46,734 nucleotides of DNA from JBFMFR01 sp040752025 (GTDB lineage Bacteria; Chloroflexota; Anaerolineae; Anaerolineales; UBA4823): contig JBFMFR010000055.1 of the NCBI GenBank assembly GCA_040752025.1, positions 1 through 46,734 of the forward strand. Reading direction: 5' to 3'. The notes under the pieces are model-generated. The model was not told the DNA's origin, did not search any database, and was given only the letters and a program-made list of their open reading frames with translations. The translations under genes were made by a program, and so were the position numbers. This document shows, piece after piece, positions 1 through 7,597 of this stretch (positions within the stretch are counted from its first letter, which is position 1; each line of letters starts with the position of its first letter).

Positions 1-1
1 T

Positions 2-118
2 GCTTATGCTGCCTTGGCTTCGGTCATCGATACTGCCGCTTTGAAAGGCAGCAACGCCTTTGACGCCCTTCAATCCCTGATCGGCAAGCCTGCTCTACCA
101 CTCCCTGATACCCTGTGA
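2..118 (+). pseudogene. C-terminal fragment of a transposase, probably IS66-like (enters from the left edge)
   Basis: An open frame runs from the window edge to a TGA at 116-118 and encodes 38 residues. The stretch SVIDTAALKGSNAFDALQSL resembles the C-terminal tail of IS66-family transposases, which typically ends with a pattern like S-x-x-x-T-A-x-x-Q/K-G-x-N-x-F-x-A-L. Only the tail is visible, so catalytic residues cannot be checked and the gene may be complete outside the window. No terminal inverted repeat was recognised between the stop and the next gene at 182. Family assignment is tentative. Confidence 0.4.
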
Positions 119-181
119 GTAGATACTATTCCTGTGCTATACTCATAATAGTTTCATTTACTGAATCATTTGAGGTTTGTG

Positions 182-883
182 ATGGATAAAATTACCATTG
201 TCGTAGTGGATGACCATCCCCTTTTTCGACAGGGCGTGGTCGATTCACTTCAGTTAGAGGCAGATTTTGCCGTGGTAGGACAGGCTGCCAGTGGCGAAGA
301 AGGCCTGGATTTGATCCGGTCCTTGTTGCCCCGCGCGGCTGTCGTGGATGTCAATTTGCCAGCTATGAACGGGCAGCAGGTTACCCGACAAATAGCTTTA
401 GAGAAGATTCCCACGCAGGTGATCTTGCTGACGGCTTACGATGACACGGAACAAAAAATCCATGCCATGCGCTCTGGCGCTTCAGCATACTGCACCAAGG
501 ATATCCAGCCAGAGCAACTGGCCTGGACGATCCGCCAGGTTTTGACAGGCGGTTTTGTCATCGGCGAGCGACTCATGGATGCTGACAGCCTGGATAAATG
601 GATATCGGAACATACGGATGGGGCTATGCGCCTTTATGGCGACCCGGGAGAGCCATATCAACCGCTTTCCAGTCGAGAAATGCAGGTTCTCATTCACGTA
701 ACGAACGGTTTGAGCAATAAAGAGATTGCTATCCTGATGGGCATCAGCCACCAGACAGTGAAGAATCACGTGACTTCTATTTTGCGCAAGCTGGGTGTGG
801 GAGACCGGACACAGGCTGCTCTATATGCATTGCGCCGAGGTTGGGTAAGATTACATGGGCAAACAAACGAGGTAGAGGAGTAA
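182..883 (+). CDS. NarL/FixJ-family response regulator (REC + LuxR-type HTH)
   Basis: 233 residues. The N-terminal receiver domain (about 4-120) has the acidic pair D10/D11, the phospho-acceptor D56 in VVDVNLP, a Thr in LLTAYDD and K106 in CTKD. The C-terminal LuxR-type helix-turn-helix (about 165-225) carries PLSSREMQVL and NKEIA...SHQTVKNHV. Phosphorylation is therefore expected to control DNA binding. ATG at 182 is preferred over the upstream in-frame TTG at 170 because GAGG at 172-175 is suitably spaced. The stop is 5 bases before the kinase gene that follows, so the two form a two-component pair. Its position just upstream of the pilus locus suggests, but does not prove, control of pili. 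Confidence 0.9.
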   Translation: MDKITIVVVDDHPLFRQGVVDSLQLEADFAVVGQAASGEEGLDLIRSLLPRAAVVDVNLPAMNGQQVTRQIALEKIPTQVILLTAYDDTEQKIHAMRSGASAYCTKDIQPEQLAWTIRQVLTGGFVIGERLMDADSLDKWISEHTDGAMRLYGDPGEPYQPLSSREMQVLIHVTNGLSNKEIAILMGISHQTVKNHVTSILRKLGVGDRTQAALYALRRGWVRLHGQTNEVEE

Positions 884-888
884 ACGCT

Positions 889-1956
889 ATGGAGTTTCGC
901 GATGATCTGGAAAAGGGAACGAACGTTTGGGATGAATTGAAGGAACAGATCCAAACCGAACTGGATCAATACCGGAAAGAGTTAAAGGAAATTGCGCTCA
1001 TGCTTGAGCAGAGTCAGGTTGAAGTGAGCAAGCTGACGCAACGTAACGCCTCGATAACGGCGCACTTGCAGAAGGTGCAGGCGCAGTTTGAAAATCTACC
1101 GCGTGCCGATATCCGCATGGCGTATGATTCGGCGCTGGATGCTCAACAACGGTTATTCGTCATGCGTGGCCAGGTGGAAAAGCTGCAGAGCGACCAAACC
1201 CACCTGACTCGACATGTGGCTTTAATGGAGAAGATGTTGCAGGCGATCGAGGGAGGGGATTTCGCGGGTGGGGATGGGGCCGGCCCTTCGGCGGCGGCAG
1301 AAACTGTGGAAATGATGATCCAAGCCCAGGAATCCGAGCGGCAGCGCCTGTCTCGGCAGATGCATGATGGGCCAGCGCAGGCGCTCTCGAATTTTATCCT
1401 GCAAACAGAGATTGCCATGCGCCTGTTTGAAGTGGATCCCGCCAAAGCCAAAGAGGAACTTTCCAACTTGAAGATATCGGCCACGAGCACATTCCGCAAA
1501 GTTCGGGATTTCATCTTCGAGTTGCGCCCCATGATGTTGGATGATCTGGGTTTGATCCCTACTCTAAAACGATACGTGGATGCGATCAAGGAGCAATCTG
1601 GAATTGAAATGCGCCTGTCGATTACCGGTACCGAACGCAGATTGGAATCGTATCAGGAAGTGATGGTTTTTCGCGCGATTCAAGAGTTGCTGAATAACGT
1701 GATCCGCCACGGCCAGGCTGCTGAGGCGAAAGTTTTGGTAGATTTGGGCGATGCACAGGTGAGAGTATCAGTGGAAGATGACGGGAAGGGCTTCGATCAA
1801 GAAATTTTGACTGAGAGAGTCGGCATGGGGCTTAAGGTCATCCGCGACCGCGTTGAGATGTTGGGCGGTTCCATAGATATCGATAGTGAACCTGGCCGGG
1901 GCACACGCGTGACTTTCCAGATTCCCGCGCCTGCACCCATTGCTCAGCCAGACTGA
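889..1956 (+). CDS. Cytosolic DegS-like sensor histidine kinase (HisKA_3 + HATPase_c)
   Basis: 355 residues, no membrane segment. The N-terminal half (about 15-120) is a predicted coiled coil rich in E, K, Q and L, as in DegS-type sensors. The HisKA_3 motif ERQRLSRQMHDGPAQ places the phospho-histidine at H159. The ATPase domain shows the N box around ELLNNVIRHG, the G1 box VEDDGKGFD and the G2 region GMGLKVIRDRVEMLGG. ATG at 889 follows AGAGGAG at 874-880; a longer form from TTG at 841 would overlap the upstream gene. It probably phosphorylates the response regulator encoded immediately upstream. With no transmembrane or recognised sensing domain, the signal is probably intracellular. Confidence 0.9.
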   Translation: MEFRDDLEKGTNVWDELKEQIQTELDQYRKELKEIALMLEQSQVEVSKLTQRNASITAHLQKVQAQFENLPRADIRMAYDSALDAQQRLFVMRGQVEKLQSDQTHLTRHVALMEKMLQAIEGGDFAGGDGAGPSAAAETVEMMIQAQESERQRLSRQMHDGPAQALSNFILQTEIAMRLFEVDPAKAKEELSNLKISATSTFRKVRDFIFELRPMMLDDLGLIPTLKRYVDAIKEQSGIEMRLSITGTERRLESYQEVMVFRAIQELLNNVIRHGQAAEAKVLVDLGDAQVRVSVEDDGKGFDQEILTERVGMGLKVIRDRVEMLGGSIDIDSEPGRGTRVTFQIPAPAPIAQPD

Positions 1957-2015
1957 AATTGCCTGCAAGGCCGCGATCTTTACATAATTGTTAGGAGTTT
2001 TAAGATAAAAGGGTA

Positions 2016-2044
2016 TTGCGTTTTCTTGCTTTATTCTCTATAAT
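2016..2044 (+). promoter_or_regulatory. Sigma-70-type promoter of the Flp pilin gene
   Basis: TTGCGT at 2016-2021, a 17-base spacer and a perfect TATAAT at 2039-2044. Transcription would start near 2051, giving a leader of about 50 bases that ends in a very strong ribosome-binding site (AAAGGAGGTGA, 2086-2096). Confidence 0.7.
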
Positions 2045-2101
2045 AAAGCTAGCTCGGTAACGGATATTCGAGGACTCTTAGAACGAAAGGAGGTGAAAGC
2101 C

Positions 2102-2248
2102 ATGTTGTTTGCTCCGAAAGAGAAAGGTCAGGGCATGGTGGAATATGCGTTGATTCTTGTTTTGGTCGCGATTGTTGTGATTGTCATTCTAGCCCTGCTC
2201 GGACCCGCCATCGGCAATGTGTTCAGCAACATCGTTGCGAACGTCTAA
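2102..2248 (+). CDS. flp: Flp-type type IVb pilin
   Basis: 48 residues. The short basic leader ends in KEKGQGMVEYALILVLVA, the hallmark of Flp pilins: cleavage after G9 by a TadV/CpaA-type prepilin peptidase would put Glu at +5 and Tyr at +6 of the mature protein. The rest is one hydrophobic helix (about 15-35) and a short polar tail. ATG at 2102 is preceded by AAAGGAGGTGA, the strongest Shine-Dalgarno sequence seen in the window, as expected for an abundant structural subunit. It is followed by a terminator and has its own promoter, so it is transcribed separately from the assembly genes downstream. The prepilin peptidase is not encoded here. Confidence 0.93.
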   Translation: MLFAPKEKGQGMVEYALILVLVAIVVIVILALLGPAIGNVFSNIVANV

Positions 2249-2302
2249 TCCATCCGCCGGTTATCTGATGCAAATCGGATAATCCTAGTAGATCGTCGTA
2301 AG

Positions 2303-2330
2303 AGCCTTGCTGCAAAGCAAGGCTTTTATT
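2303..2330 (+). terminator. Rho-independent terminator after the pilin gene
   Basis: Perfect 9-bp stem AGCCTTGCT (2303-2311) / AGCAAGGCT (2316-2324) with a GCAA tetraloop, followed by a short T run. It separates pilin expression from the cpaB operon. Confidence 0.85.
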
Positions 2331-2456
2331 GTATCCGCAGGCGAATCCTGCGCTTTTCCAACTATTAGGACTTACGTACTTGTGAAGTTGGTTGAAAAAG
2401 GGTAGCGTAGATTGGCATTATCAGGTAGACTATAGCAAGATTAGTCTCAACTTAAC
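2331..2456. other. Intergenic stretch between pilin terminator and cpaB promoter
   Basis: The 413-base gap between the pilin stop and cpaB holds the terminator (2303-2330), this stretch, a promoter (2457-2484) and a structured leader (2543-2645). In 2331-2456 itself no gene or clear motif was recognised. Confidence 0.5.
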
Positions 2457-2484
2457 TTGACTTTTACTATTAAAAGTGTATGAT
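2457..2484 (+). promoter_or_regulatory. Promoter of the cpaB-tadC operon
   Basis: TTGACT at 2457-2462, a 16-base spacer and TATGAT at 2479-2484. The predicted transcription start near 2491 gives a leader of about 170 bases before cpaB, unusually long for this window. Confidence 0.65.
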
Positions 2485-2542
2485 TAGTTAATAATAGCAG
2501 TCAGGCGTTGGGTCCGGTCGATCGAAAATCTAAAAGGTTGGC

Positions 2543-2645
2543 CGCCCGACAAAAAAGCGGGCGTGCCCCGCTTCAAATCAAAGGCGAAAAGTCGGACAAA
2601 TCAAGAAAGATGATGGAGGAGATTCGCCTTTCGCCAGAAATATCA
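2543..2645 (+). promoter_or_regulatory. Structured 5' leader of cpaB with mutually exclusive hairpins
   Basis: Stem 1 is CGCCCG (2543-2548) / CGGGCG (2558-2563). Stem 2 is AAGCGGG (2555-2561) / CCCGCTT (2567-2573); it shares bases 2558-2561 with stem 1, so they cannot form together. A third element, AAAGGCGAA at 2580-2588, can pair with TTCGCCTTT (2633-2641), or in a shifted register GGCGAAA (2583-2589) can pair with TTTCGCC (2639-2645). The cpaB ribosome-binding site (2650-2656) lies just beyond. The arrangement suggests a cis-regulatory RNA; I do not recognise a known riboswitch class, and function is inferred from pairing only. Confidence 0.4.
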
Positions 2646-2661
2646 CAAGTTGGAGGCAATG

Positions 2662-3834
2662 ATGCGTCGCGGGCGAGTATTTTTCTACCTTGCGTTTATC
2701 TTGATCCTGGGCTTGGTTGCAGTTGCGGTGGTTTACACGCGAGTGATTGCACCAGGCCGGCAGGCGGCACAACAAATCGTGATCACTGTTACCCCGCCCC
2801 CACCAATGGTGCTTGCCGCAAACCGAGCCCTCACTCAGGGCACGGTCCTCTCTGAAGATTTGCTCGTTCCAATGGAGGCCCCTCTAGAAGATAATAAAGT
2901 TCCTGTAGCGATGTTCGAAGCAACCGAGTTGCAGGATCTGATTGGACGGGTGTTGACCTTCGATATCCCAGAAGGCACGATTATCCTGGATACGATGCTG
3001 TTAGTTGAGGGAGAGGGCTCCCCCTGGGCGCTCAAGATCGAGGACAAAGGTGTGGCTGTATCGATCCCAGTTAGCCGCCTGAGTGGGGTCTCCTTCGCTC
3101 CCCGCACCGGCGACCAGGTGGATATCATCGCCACCTTGCTGCTGGTGGATGTGGATACGGAATTTCAAACGATCCTGCCCAACCTGACTGGCGTGGTAAT
3201 TGCCTCTGGCCCGCCTGACCCGGATACCAAGGAGCAGAATCCGCTGACGGTCGATGTCTCTTCGCTTTCACAAGAGGGGCTTCCAGACTCGACTGGCGCT
3301 TACCTCCCTTCGATGCCGATCAACCCAGGTGTGTTCGGGCGCGTGGTGATTGACCCGGTGCTCGGCCAGGCGATTTACATTGTGCCTTCCGAGAAGCAGC
3401 GCCCACGCCTGGTCAGCCAGATGGTGGTGCGCAAGGCAACGGTTTTGCAGTTGGGAGATTTCCCCCTGGTGGTCGCGTCGCCCACACCGGCAGTGCCTGG
3501 CGCCCAACTTACCCCAGGCGCTAACCAGGCTGTGCTTCAGGGCCAACCGACGCAGGCACCCGAAAAACCGATAGAGCCAGAAACGATTACGTTGATCGTA
3601 TCGCCCCAGCACGCGATAGCCCTGAACTACTTGATGTTCAGCGGCGCCCAACTCACTTTGGCGCTGCGCAGCCCCAAGAATGACAGCACCGAAGGTTTCA
3701 ACGCTGTAACGCTGCAGTATTTGTTGGAAAATTACCAGATCCCAGTGCCAGTGCGGCTGCCTTACCAAGTTCAACCACGTTTGGATGTGCTTGCCCAACC
3801 AACCGCGATTCCACAACCAACGGCGAGACCATAA
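2662..3834 (+). CDS. cpaB: Flp pilus assembly protein CpaB/RcpC (SAF domain)
   Basis: 390 residues. One N-terminal membrane helix (about 6-26) is followed by an extracytoplasmic part with an SAF domain (about 48-115, VLAANRALTQGTVLSEDLL) and the RcpC/CpaB region including VAVSIPVSRLSGVSFAPRTG and GDQVDIIATLL. The C-terminal part is Pro/Thr-rich. In diderm bacteria CpaB/RcpC works with the secretin; in a monoderm it probably interacts with the wall. ATG at 2662 is chosen over the in-frame ATG at 2659 because TTGGAGG (2650-2656) is better spaced from it. It opens the assembly operon. The tail has PTPAVPGAQLTP and PIPQPTARP-like segments, a feature of exported linkers. Confidence 0.88.
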   Translation: MRRGRVFFYLAFILILGLVAVAVVYTRVIAPGRQAAQQIVITVTPPPPMVLAANRALTQGTVLSEDLLVPMEAPLEDNKVPVAMFEATELQDLIGRVLTFDIPEGTIILDTMLLVEGEGSPWALKIEDKGVAVSIPVSRLSGVSFAPRTGDQVDIIATLLLVDVDTEFQTILPNLTGVVIASGPPDPDTKEQNPLTVDVSSLSQEGLPDSTGAYLPSMPINPGVFGRVVIDPVLGQAIYIVPSEKQRPRLVSQMVVRKATVLQLGDFPLVVASPTPAVPGAQLTPGANQAVLQGQPTQAPEKPIEPETITLIVSPQHAIALNYLMFSGAQLTLALRSPKNDSTEGFNAVTLQYLLENYQIPVPVRLPYQVQPRLDVLAQPTAIPQPTARP

Positions 3835-3852
3835 CTTCATTGGAGACAGTAA

Positions 3853-5091
3853 ATGGCTGAAGGCGAGAAAGTTCGGGTCCTGATCGTCGATGATGTAGCC
3901 GAGACACGCGAGAATATCCGCAAGCTCCTGCAATTCGAGAAGGATGTAGAAGTGGTCGGGGCGGCGCATTCTGGCCGCGCGGGAGTGGACTCGGCAAAGG
4001 AATTGAAGCCTGACGTGGTTTTGATGGATATCAATATGCCAGATATGGATGGCATCACGGCCACGGAGTTGATCCGGCGCAACAATCCGGCGACGCAGAT
4101 CGTTATCTTGTCGGTCCAAGGCGACTCGAACTACATGCGTAGGGCTATGCTGGCGGGGGCGCGCGATTTTCTGACCAAGCCCCCTGCTGTGGATGAACTG
4201 ACGGCTGCCATCCGGCGCGCAGGTAAGATGGCACAAGAAGAACGCTCCAAGGCAGCAGTATCGCAATCCGGTCCAGGTGCACCTGCAGCGATGAGGATGG
4301 TTCAAGCAGCGCAGGGCAAGGTGATTTGTGTTTACAGCCCCAAGGGTGGCACAGGCGTTACCACGCTGGCGGTCAACCTGGCCGTGGCAATGCAGAGCGA
4401 TGAAACGCCTGTAGCACTCGTGGATGGCAACTTGCAGTTCGGTGATGTGGCAGTTTTCTTGAACGAACAGGTCAGAAACAGCATCCTGGAATTGGCGACC
4501 CGCGCAGATGAACTCGATAAAGATATCGTCGAAGAGGTGATGATCAAACATGCCGCCACCGGCTTGAAGATCCTGGCGGCGCCAACGCGCCCAGAATATG
4601 CCGAGAACGTGCGCGGCGAGCAATTTGCCAAAGTCCTGGAATACCTGAAGCAGGTCTTTGCTTACATTGTCGTGGACACATCAGCGATTCTGACTGATGC
4701 GGTTCTGGCTGCGATGGATGCCAGTGATATTGTTGTGCTGGTCACGACTCAGGACATCCCCTCGATAAAGAATGCTCGTCTGTACCTGGATCTGGCCGAG
4801 AGCTTGAATATAGAACGCCGCAAGGTCCTTTTCGTGATGAACTGTTTTGACAAGCGCATCGGGATCATGCCCGAAAAAATTAGCGAGAGTTTCAAGCATG
4901 AGATTGTGGCTGTGCTACCTTTCGACGATCGTGTGGTTGTCCCGTCAGTCAATAGAGGTGTCCCTTTCATGACGGGGGATCGCACACGACCGATTGCCAA
5001 GGGCATTCTCGGTTTAGATGATGCGATTCGCCAAAGGATTGCTGAATTAACGGAAGAGCCCGAGAATGCTCCAGTACCGGTGAAACGTTAG
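3853..5091 (+). CDS. cpaE: TadZ/CpaE pilus-localisation ATPase with N-terminal receiver domain
   Basis: 412 residues. Residues 7-120 form a complete receiver domain: D13/D14, phospho-acceptor D59 (VLMDINMPDMDG), S87 and K109. A linker of about 35 residues leads to a ParA/MinD-type ATPase domain (from about 156). Its deviant Walker A is KGGTGVTT (164-171): the signature Lys K164 is present, but the Lys normally preceding the Thr is Val169, as in other TadZ-like atypical ATPases. LVDGNLQFGD and VVDTSAILTDAVL match the A' and B motifs. In the Tad system this protein marks the assembly site at the pole. An intact phospho-acceptor suggests that a kinase may control it. It lies 18 bases after cpaB. 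Confidence 0.9.
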   Translation: MAEGEKVRVLIVDDVAETRENIRKLLQFEKDVEVVGAAHSGRAGVDSAKELKPDVVLMDINMPDMDGITATELIRRNNPATQIVILSVQGDSNYMRRAMLAGARDFLTKPPAVDELTAAIRRAGKMAQEERSKAAVSQSGPGAPAAMRMVQAAQGKVICVYSPKGGTGVTTLAVNLAVAMQSDETPVALVDGNLQFGDVAVFLNEQVRNSILELATRADELDKDIVEEVMIKHAATGLKILAAPTRPEYAENVRGEQFAKVLEYLKQVFAYIVVDTSAILTDAVLAAMDASDIVVLVTTQDIPSIKNARLYLDLAESLNIERRKVLFVMNCFDKRIGIMPEKISESFKHEIVAVLPFDDRVVVPSVNRGVPFMTGDRTRPIAKGILGLDDAIRQRIAELTEEPENAPVPVKR

Positions 5092-5114
5092 TAGTAGACC
5101 AGGAGGCTTATTCA

Positions 5115-6518
5115 ATGTCTCTATTGAAGCGGATTGAACAGGGGCAAGGCAAATCACCCCAAGGGGCAGGTGAGAGTGGCGAGAGTCCCTCTCGCCTGGG
5201 AAACTTGCAGGCGCGACGAGTAGCGCCTCCAGGTGTAAGTGCGCAGCGGGATACTTACCTGGATCTGAAGACGCGCGTTCAGAATCGATTGCTGGCCGAA
5301 TTAGATCCGTCCATGGATATATCCAAAGTTAGCGATGTGCGCAATACGATCCAGGAATTGTTCGAGCAGGTGTTGGCTGAGGAAAGTATTGTTTTGTCTC
5401 GCCCTGAACGACATCGTTTGTTCGAGCAAATTGCCGCCGAGATCCTGGGTTTCGGACCGCTCCAGCCCTTGCTCGAGGATGAGGCCATCACCGAAGTCAT
5501 GGTCAATGGAGCCAAGAACATCTATATCGAGCGAGCCGGAAAGATTCTGCGTGTGCCCGTTTCGTTTGAAAGCGATGATCATGTTATGCGCATCATCGAC
5601 CGCATTGTAGCGCCGATGGGCCGCCGCATCGACGAGTCCAGCCCGTACGTGGATGCGCGTTTGCCGGATGGATCGCGTGTAAACGCCGTTATCCCTCCGA
5701 TTTCCCTGGTTGGGCCCGTGATCACCATCCGTAAATTCTTCAAGAATCCGATCACTATCGAGCAACTGGTGCAGTTTGGGACGATTACACCGGAGGCGCT
5801 GCAGTTTCTGAAGGCCTGCGTAGAGTCTCGCCTGAATATCGTGATTTCTGGCGGCACTGGTTCAGGGAAAACCACCCTGTTGAACATCTTGTCGCAGTTT
5901 ATCCCTAGCGACGAGCGCATTGTCACGATCGAAAATGCGGCTGAGCTTCAATTGCGCCAGGAACACGTGGTTACGCTGGAATCTCGCCCACCAAACATCG
6001 AAGGGAAAGGCGAGGTGACCATCCGCCAGTTAGTGGTCAATGCTCTGCGTATGCGCCCCGATCGCATCATCGTGGGTGAGATTCGTGATGAAGCGGCCCT
6101 GGATATGTTGCAGGCCATGAACACGGGCCATGATGGCTCCATGACCACTGCGCACTCGAATGGGCCGCGCGATACGCTCTCTCGTATGGAAACGATGACG
6201 ATGATGGCAGGCATGGATTTGCCGGTGCGGGCTATTCGCGAACAGATTTCCTCGGCGATCGACCTGGTAGTTCACCAGGAGCGCCTGCGGGATGGTACCC
6301 GTAAAGTGGTGAATATCAGCGAAGTCAGTGGAATGGAAGGCGATATCATCACGATGACGGACCTGTTTGTGTTCGAGCAGTCTGGTTATGATGAAGGCAA
6401 AGTGATTGGCCGGTTACGCCCAACTGGTCTGCGGCCAAAATTCATCGATAAGATTGAAGCCTCGGGCATTCACCTGCCGGCTTCGATCTTTGGCATTGGA
6501 GATCGGCGTCGCTATTAG
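5115..6518 (+). CDS. cpaF: Flp pilus secretion ATPase TadA/CpaF
   Basis: 467 residues, typical for CpaF. A variable N terminus is followed by the VirB11/GspE-like N domain (about 50-210) and the ATPase core: Walker A GGTGSGKTTL (246-255), an Asp-box-like segment around TIENAAELQL, Walker B-like RPDRIIVGEIRDEAALDML (314-332) and the His box in NTGHDGSMTTAHSNG (336-350). It is the cytoplasmic hexameric motor that drives pilin polymerisation through the TadB/TadC platform. AGGAGG upstream of ATG 5115 supports the start. It sits 23 bases after cpaE in the operon. Confidence 0.95.
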   Translation: MSLLKRIEQGQGKSPQGAGESGESPSRLGNLQARRVAPPGVSAQRDTYLDLKTRVQNRLLAELDPSMDISKVSDVRNTIQELFEQVLAEESIVLSRPERHRLFEQIAAEILGFGPLQPLLEDEAITEVMVNGAKNIYIERAGKILRVPVSFESDDHVMRIIDRIVAPMGRRIDESSPYVDARLPDGSRVNAVIPPISLVGPVITIRKFFKNPITIEQLVQFGTITPEALQFLKACVESRLNIVISGGTGSGKTTLLNILSQFIPSDERIVTIENAAELQLRQEHVVTLESRPPNIEGKGEVTIRQLVVNALRMRPDRIIVGEIRDEAALDMLQAMNTGHDGSMTTAHSNGPRDTLSRMETMTMMAGMDLPVRAIREQISSAIDLVVHQERLRDGTRKVVNISEVSGMEGDIITMTDLFVFEQSGYDEGKVIGRLRPTGLRPKFIDKIEASGIHLPASIFGIGDRRRY

Positions 6519-6554
6519 CATGCAGAAGCTACACTGGCTGGAGAAGACGATCCT

Positions 6555-7553
6555 ATGATGACGATCCTGATCATTGGCGGGGCGATAATCGTCGTGGTGG
6601 TGATTATTGGCATTGTTGTGACAGCACGCAGTGAGCATTCGCTGGTGGAAGAACGCCTGGGCCGCTACCTGGATGAAGAGGCAGAGACAGCAGCACGGCC
6701 AAGCGGCGAGCGCGTCAGCCCAATTGGCGATTGGCTGAACAGTATGCTCGAAGGGTCAAAAGCGGGTGAGGGGGTTTCTAAGGAGCTCGCCCGGGCGGAT
6801 TTGAAAATCAGGCCTGCTGAATATTATGCCACCTGTGTGATCGTGGGCGTAGGCACCGCAGTAGTAGCCTGGGTTCTCAATGGACGCGGGCCGCTGAACA
6901 ACCCCTATACGATTGGCTTTATGGCCTTAGGCTTCGTGGTCGGGTTGTTCTTGCCGCGCCTATGGGTCAAGCGCCTTCAAGGACAGCGCCTGGTGCGTTT
7001 CAATGATCAGCTCGCGGATATGCTTAACTTGATGGTGAATGGACTGCGGGCAGGCTATTCGACCGTGCAGGCTATGGAGGCCGTCAGTAAAGAAATGCCC
7101 ACTCCCATCAGTGATGAGTTCCGCCGAGTGGTACAAGAGATGCAATTAGGTCTGACGATGGAAGTAGCGCTGGATAACCTGCTGCGGCGCATCCCCAGTG
7201 AGGACTTGGATTTGGTGGTCACTGCTATCAATGTGCAGCGTGAAGTCGGTGGTAACCTGGCAGAGATTTTGGACACGATCTCTTACACCGTTCGAGAGCG
7301 GGTGCGCATCAAAGGTGAGATTCGTGTTTTGACTTCTCAGGTGATCTACTCGGGCCGTTTCTTGGCGCTCATGCCGGTGATCATTTCTCTGGTGCTGTGG
7401 GTTGTAAACAAACCCTACATGATGGAGTTCTTCAAGGAATATCCAGCAATCCCATGCTGCATTCCCCCTGGCGTGATCGTTTTGATCATCGCAGGTATGA
7501 TGATTGCCGCAGGTTATTTCATCATGACCCGAATTGCTAACGTAGAGGTTTAG
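6555..7553 (+). CDS. tadB: Flp pilus inner-membrane platform protein TadB (T2SSF domain)
   Basis: 332 residues. N-terminal membrane helix (about 2-22), two helices around residues 90-135, then a cytoplasmic T2SSF domain that includes QLADMLNLMVNGLRAGYSTV from residue 152 and GGNLAEILDTI, and C-terminal membrane helices (about 270-325). This is the standard TadB architecture; with TadC it forms the membrane platform that couples the CpaF motor to the growing pilus. ATG at 6555 is followed by a second ATG at 6558; either could be used. 36 bases separate it from cpaF. Confidence 0.92.
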   Translation: MMTILIIGGAIIVVVVIIGIVVTARSEHSLVEERLGRYLDEEAETAARPSGERVSPIGDWLNSMLEGSKAGEGVSKELARADLKIRPAEYYATCVIVGVGTAVVAWVLNGRGPLNNPYTIGFMALGFVVGLFLPRLWVKRLQGQRLVRFNDQLADMLNLMVNGLRAGYSTVQAMEAVSKEMPTPISDEFRRVVQEMQLGLTMEVALDNLLRRIPSEDLDLVVTAINVQREVGGNLAEILDTISYTVRERVRIKGEIRVLTSQVIYSGRFLALMPVIISLVLWVVNKPYMMEFFKEYPAIPCCIPPGVIVLIIAGMMIAAGYFIMTRIANVEV

Positions 7554-7597
7554 TGTTGGATGGTAGGTATCGATAAGCGAGAAATGGAGGCGCTACT

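Noticed and set aside
2364..2385. Possible IS end (GGACTTACGTA) downstream of the pilin terminator
   Set aside because: Similar to ends seen in some insertion sequences, but no matching inverted copy or transposase remnant was found nearby.
2508..2855. 115-codon open frame overlapping the cpaB leader and start
   Set aside because: It runs into cpaB in another frame and has no domain pattern; the leader is better explained as structured RNA.
3268..4623. 451-codon open frame on the minus strand
   Set aside because: It is a shadow of cpaB and cpaE, which have clear domain motifs; its translation is rich in His, Arg and Cys and lacks any recognisable pattern.
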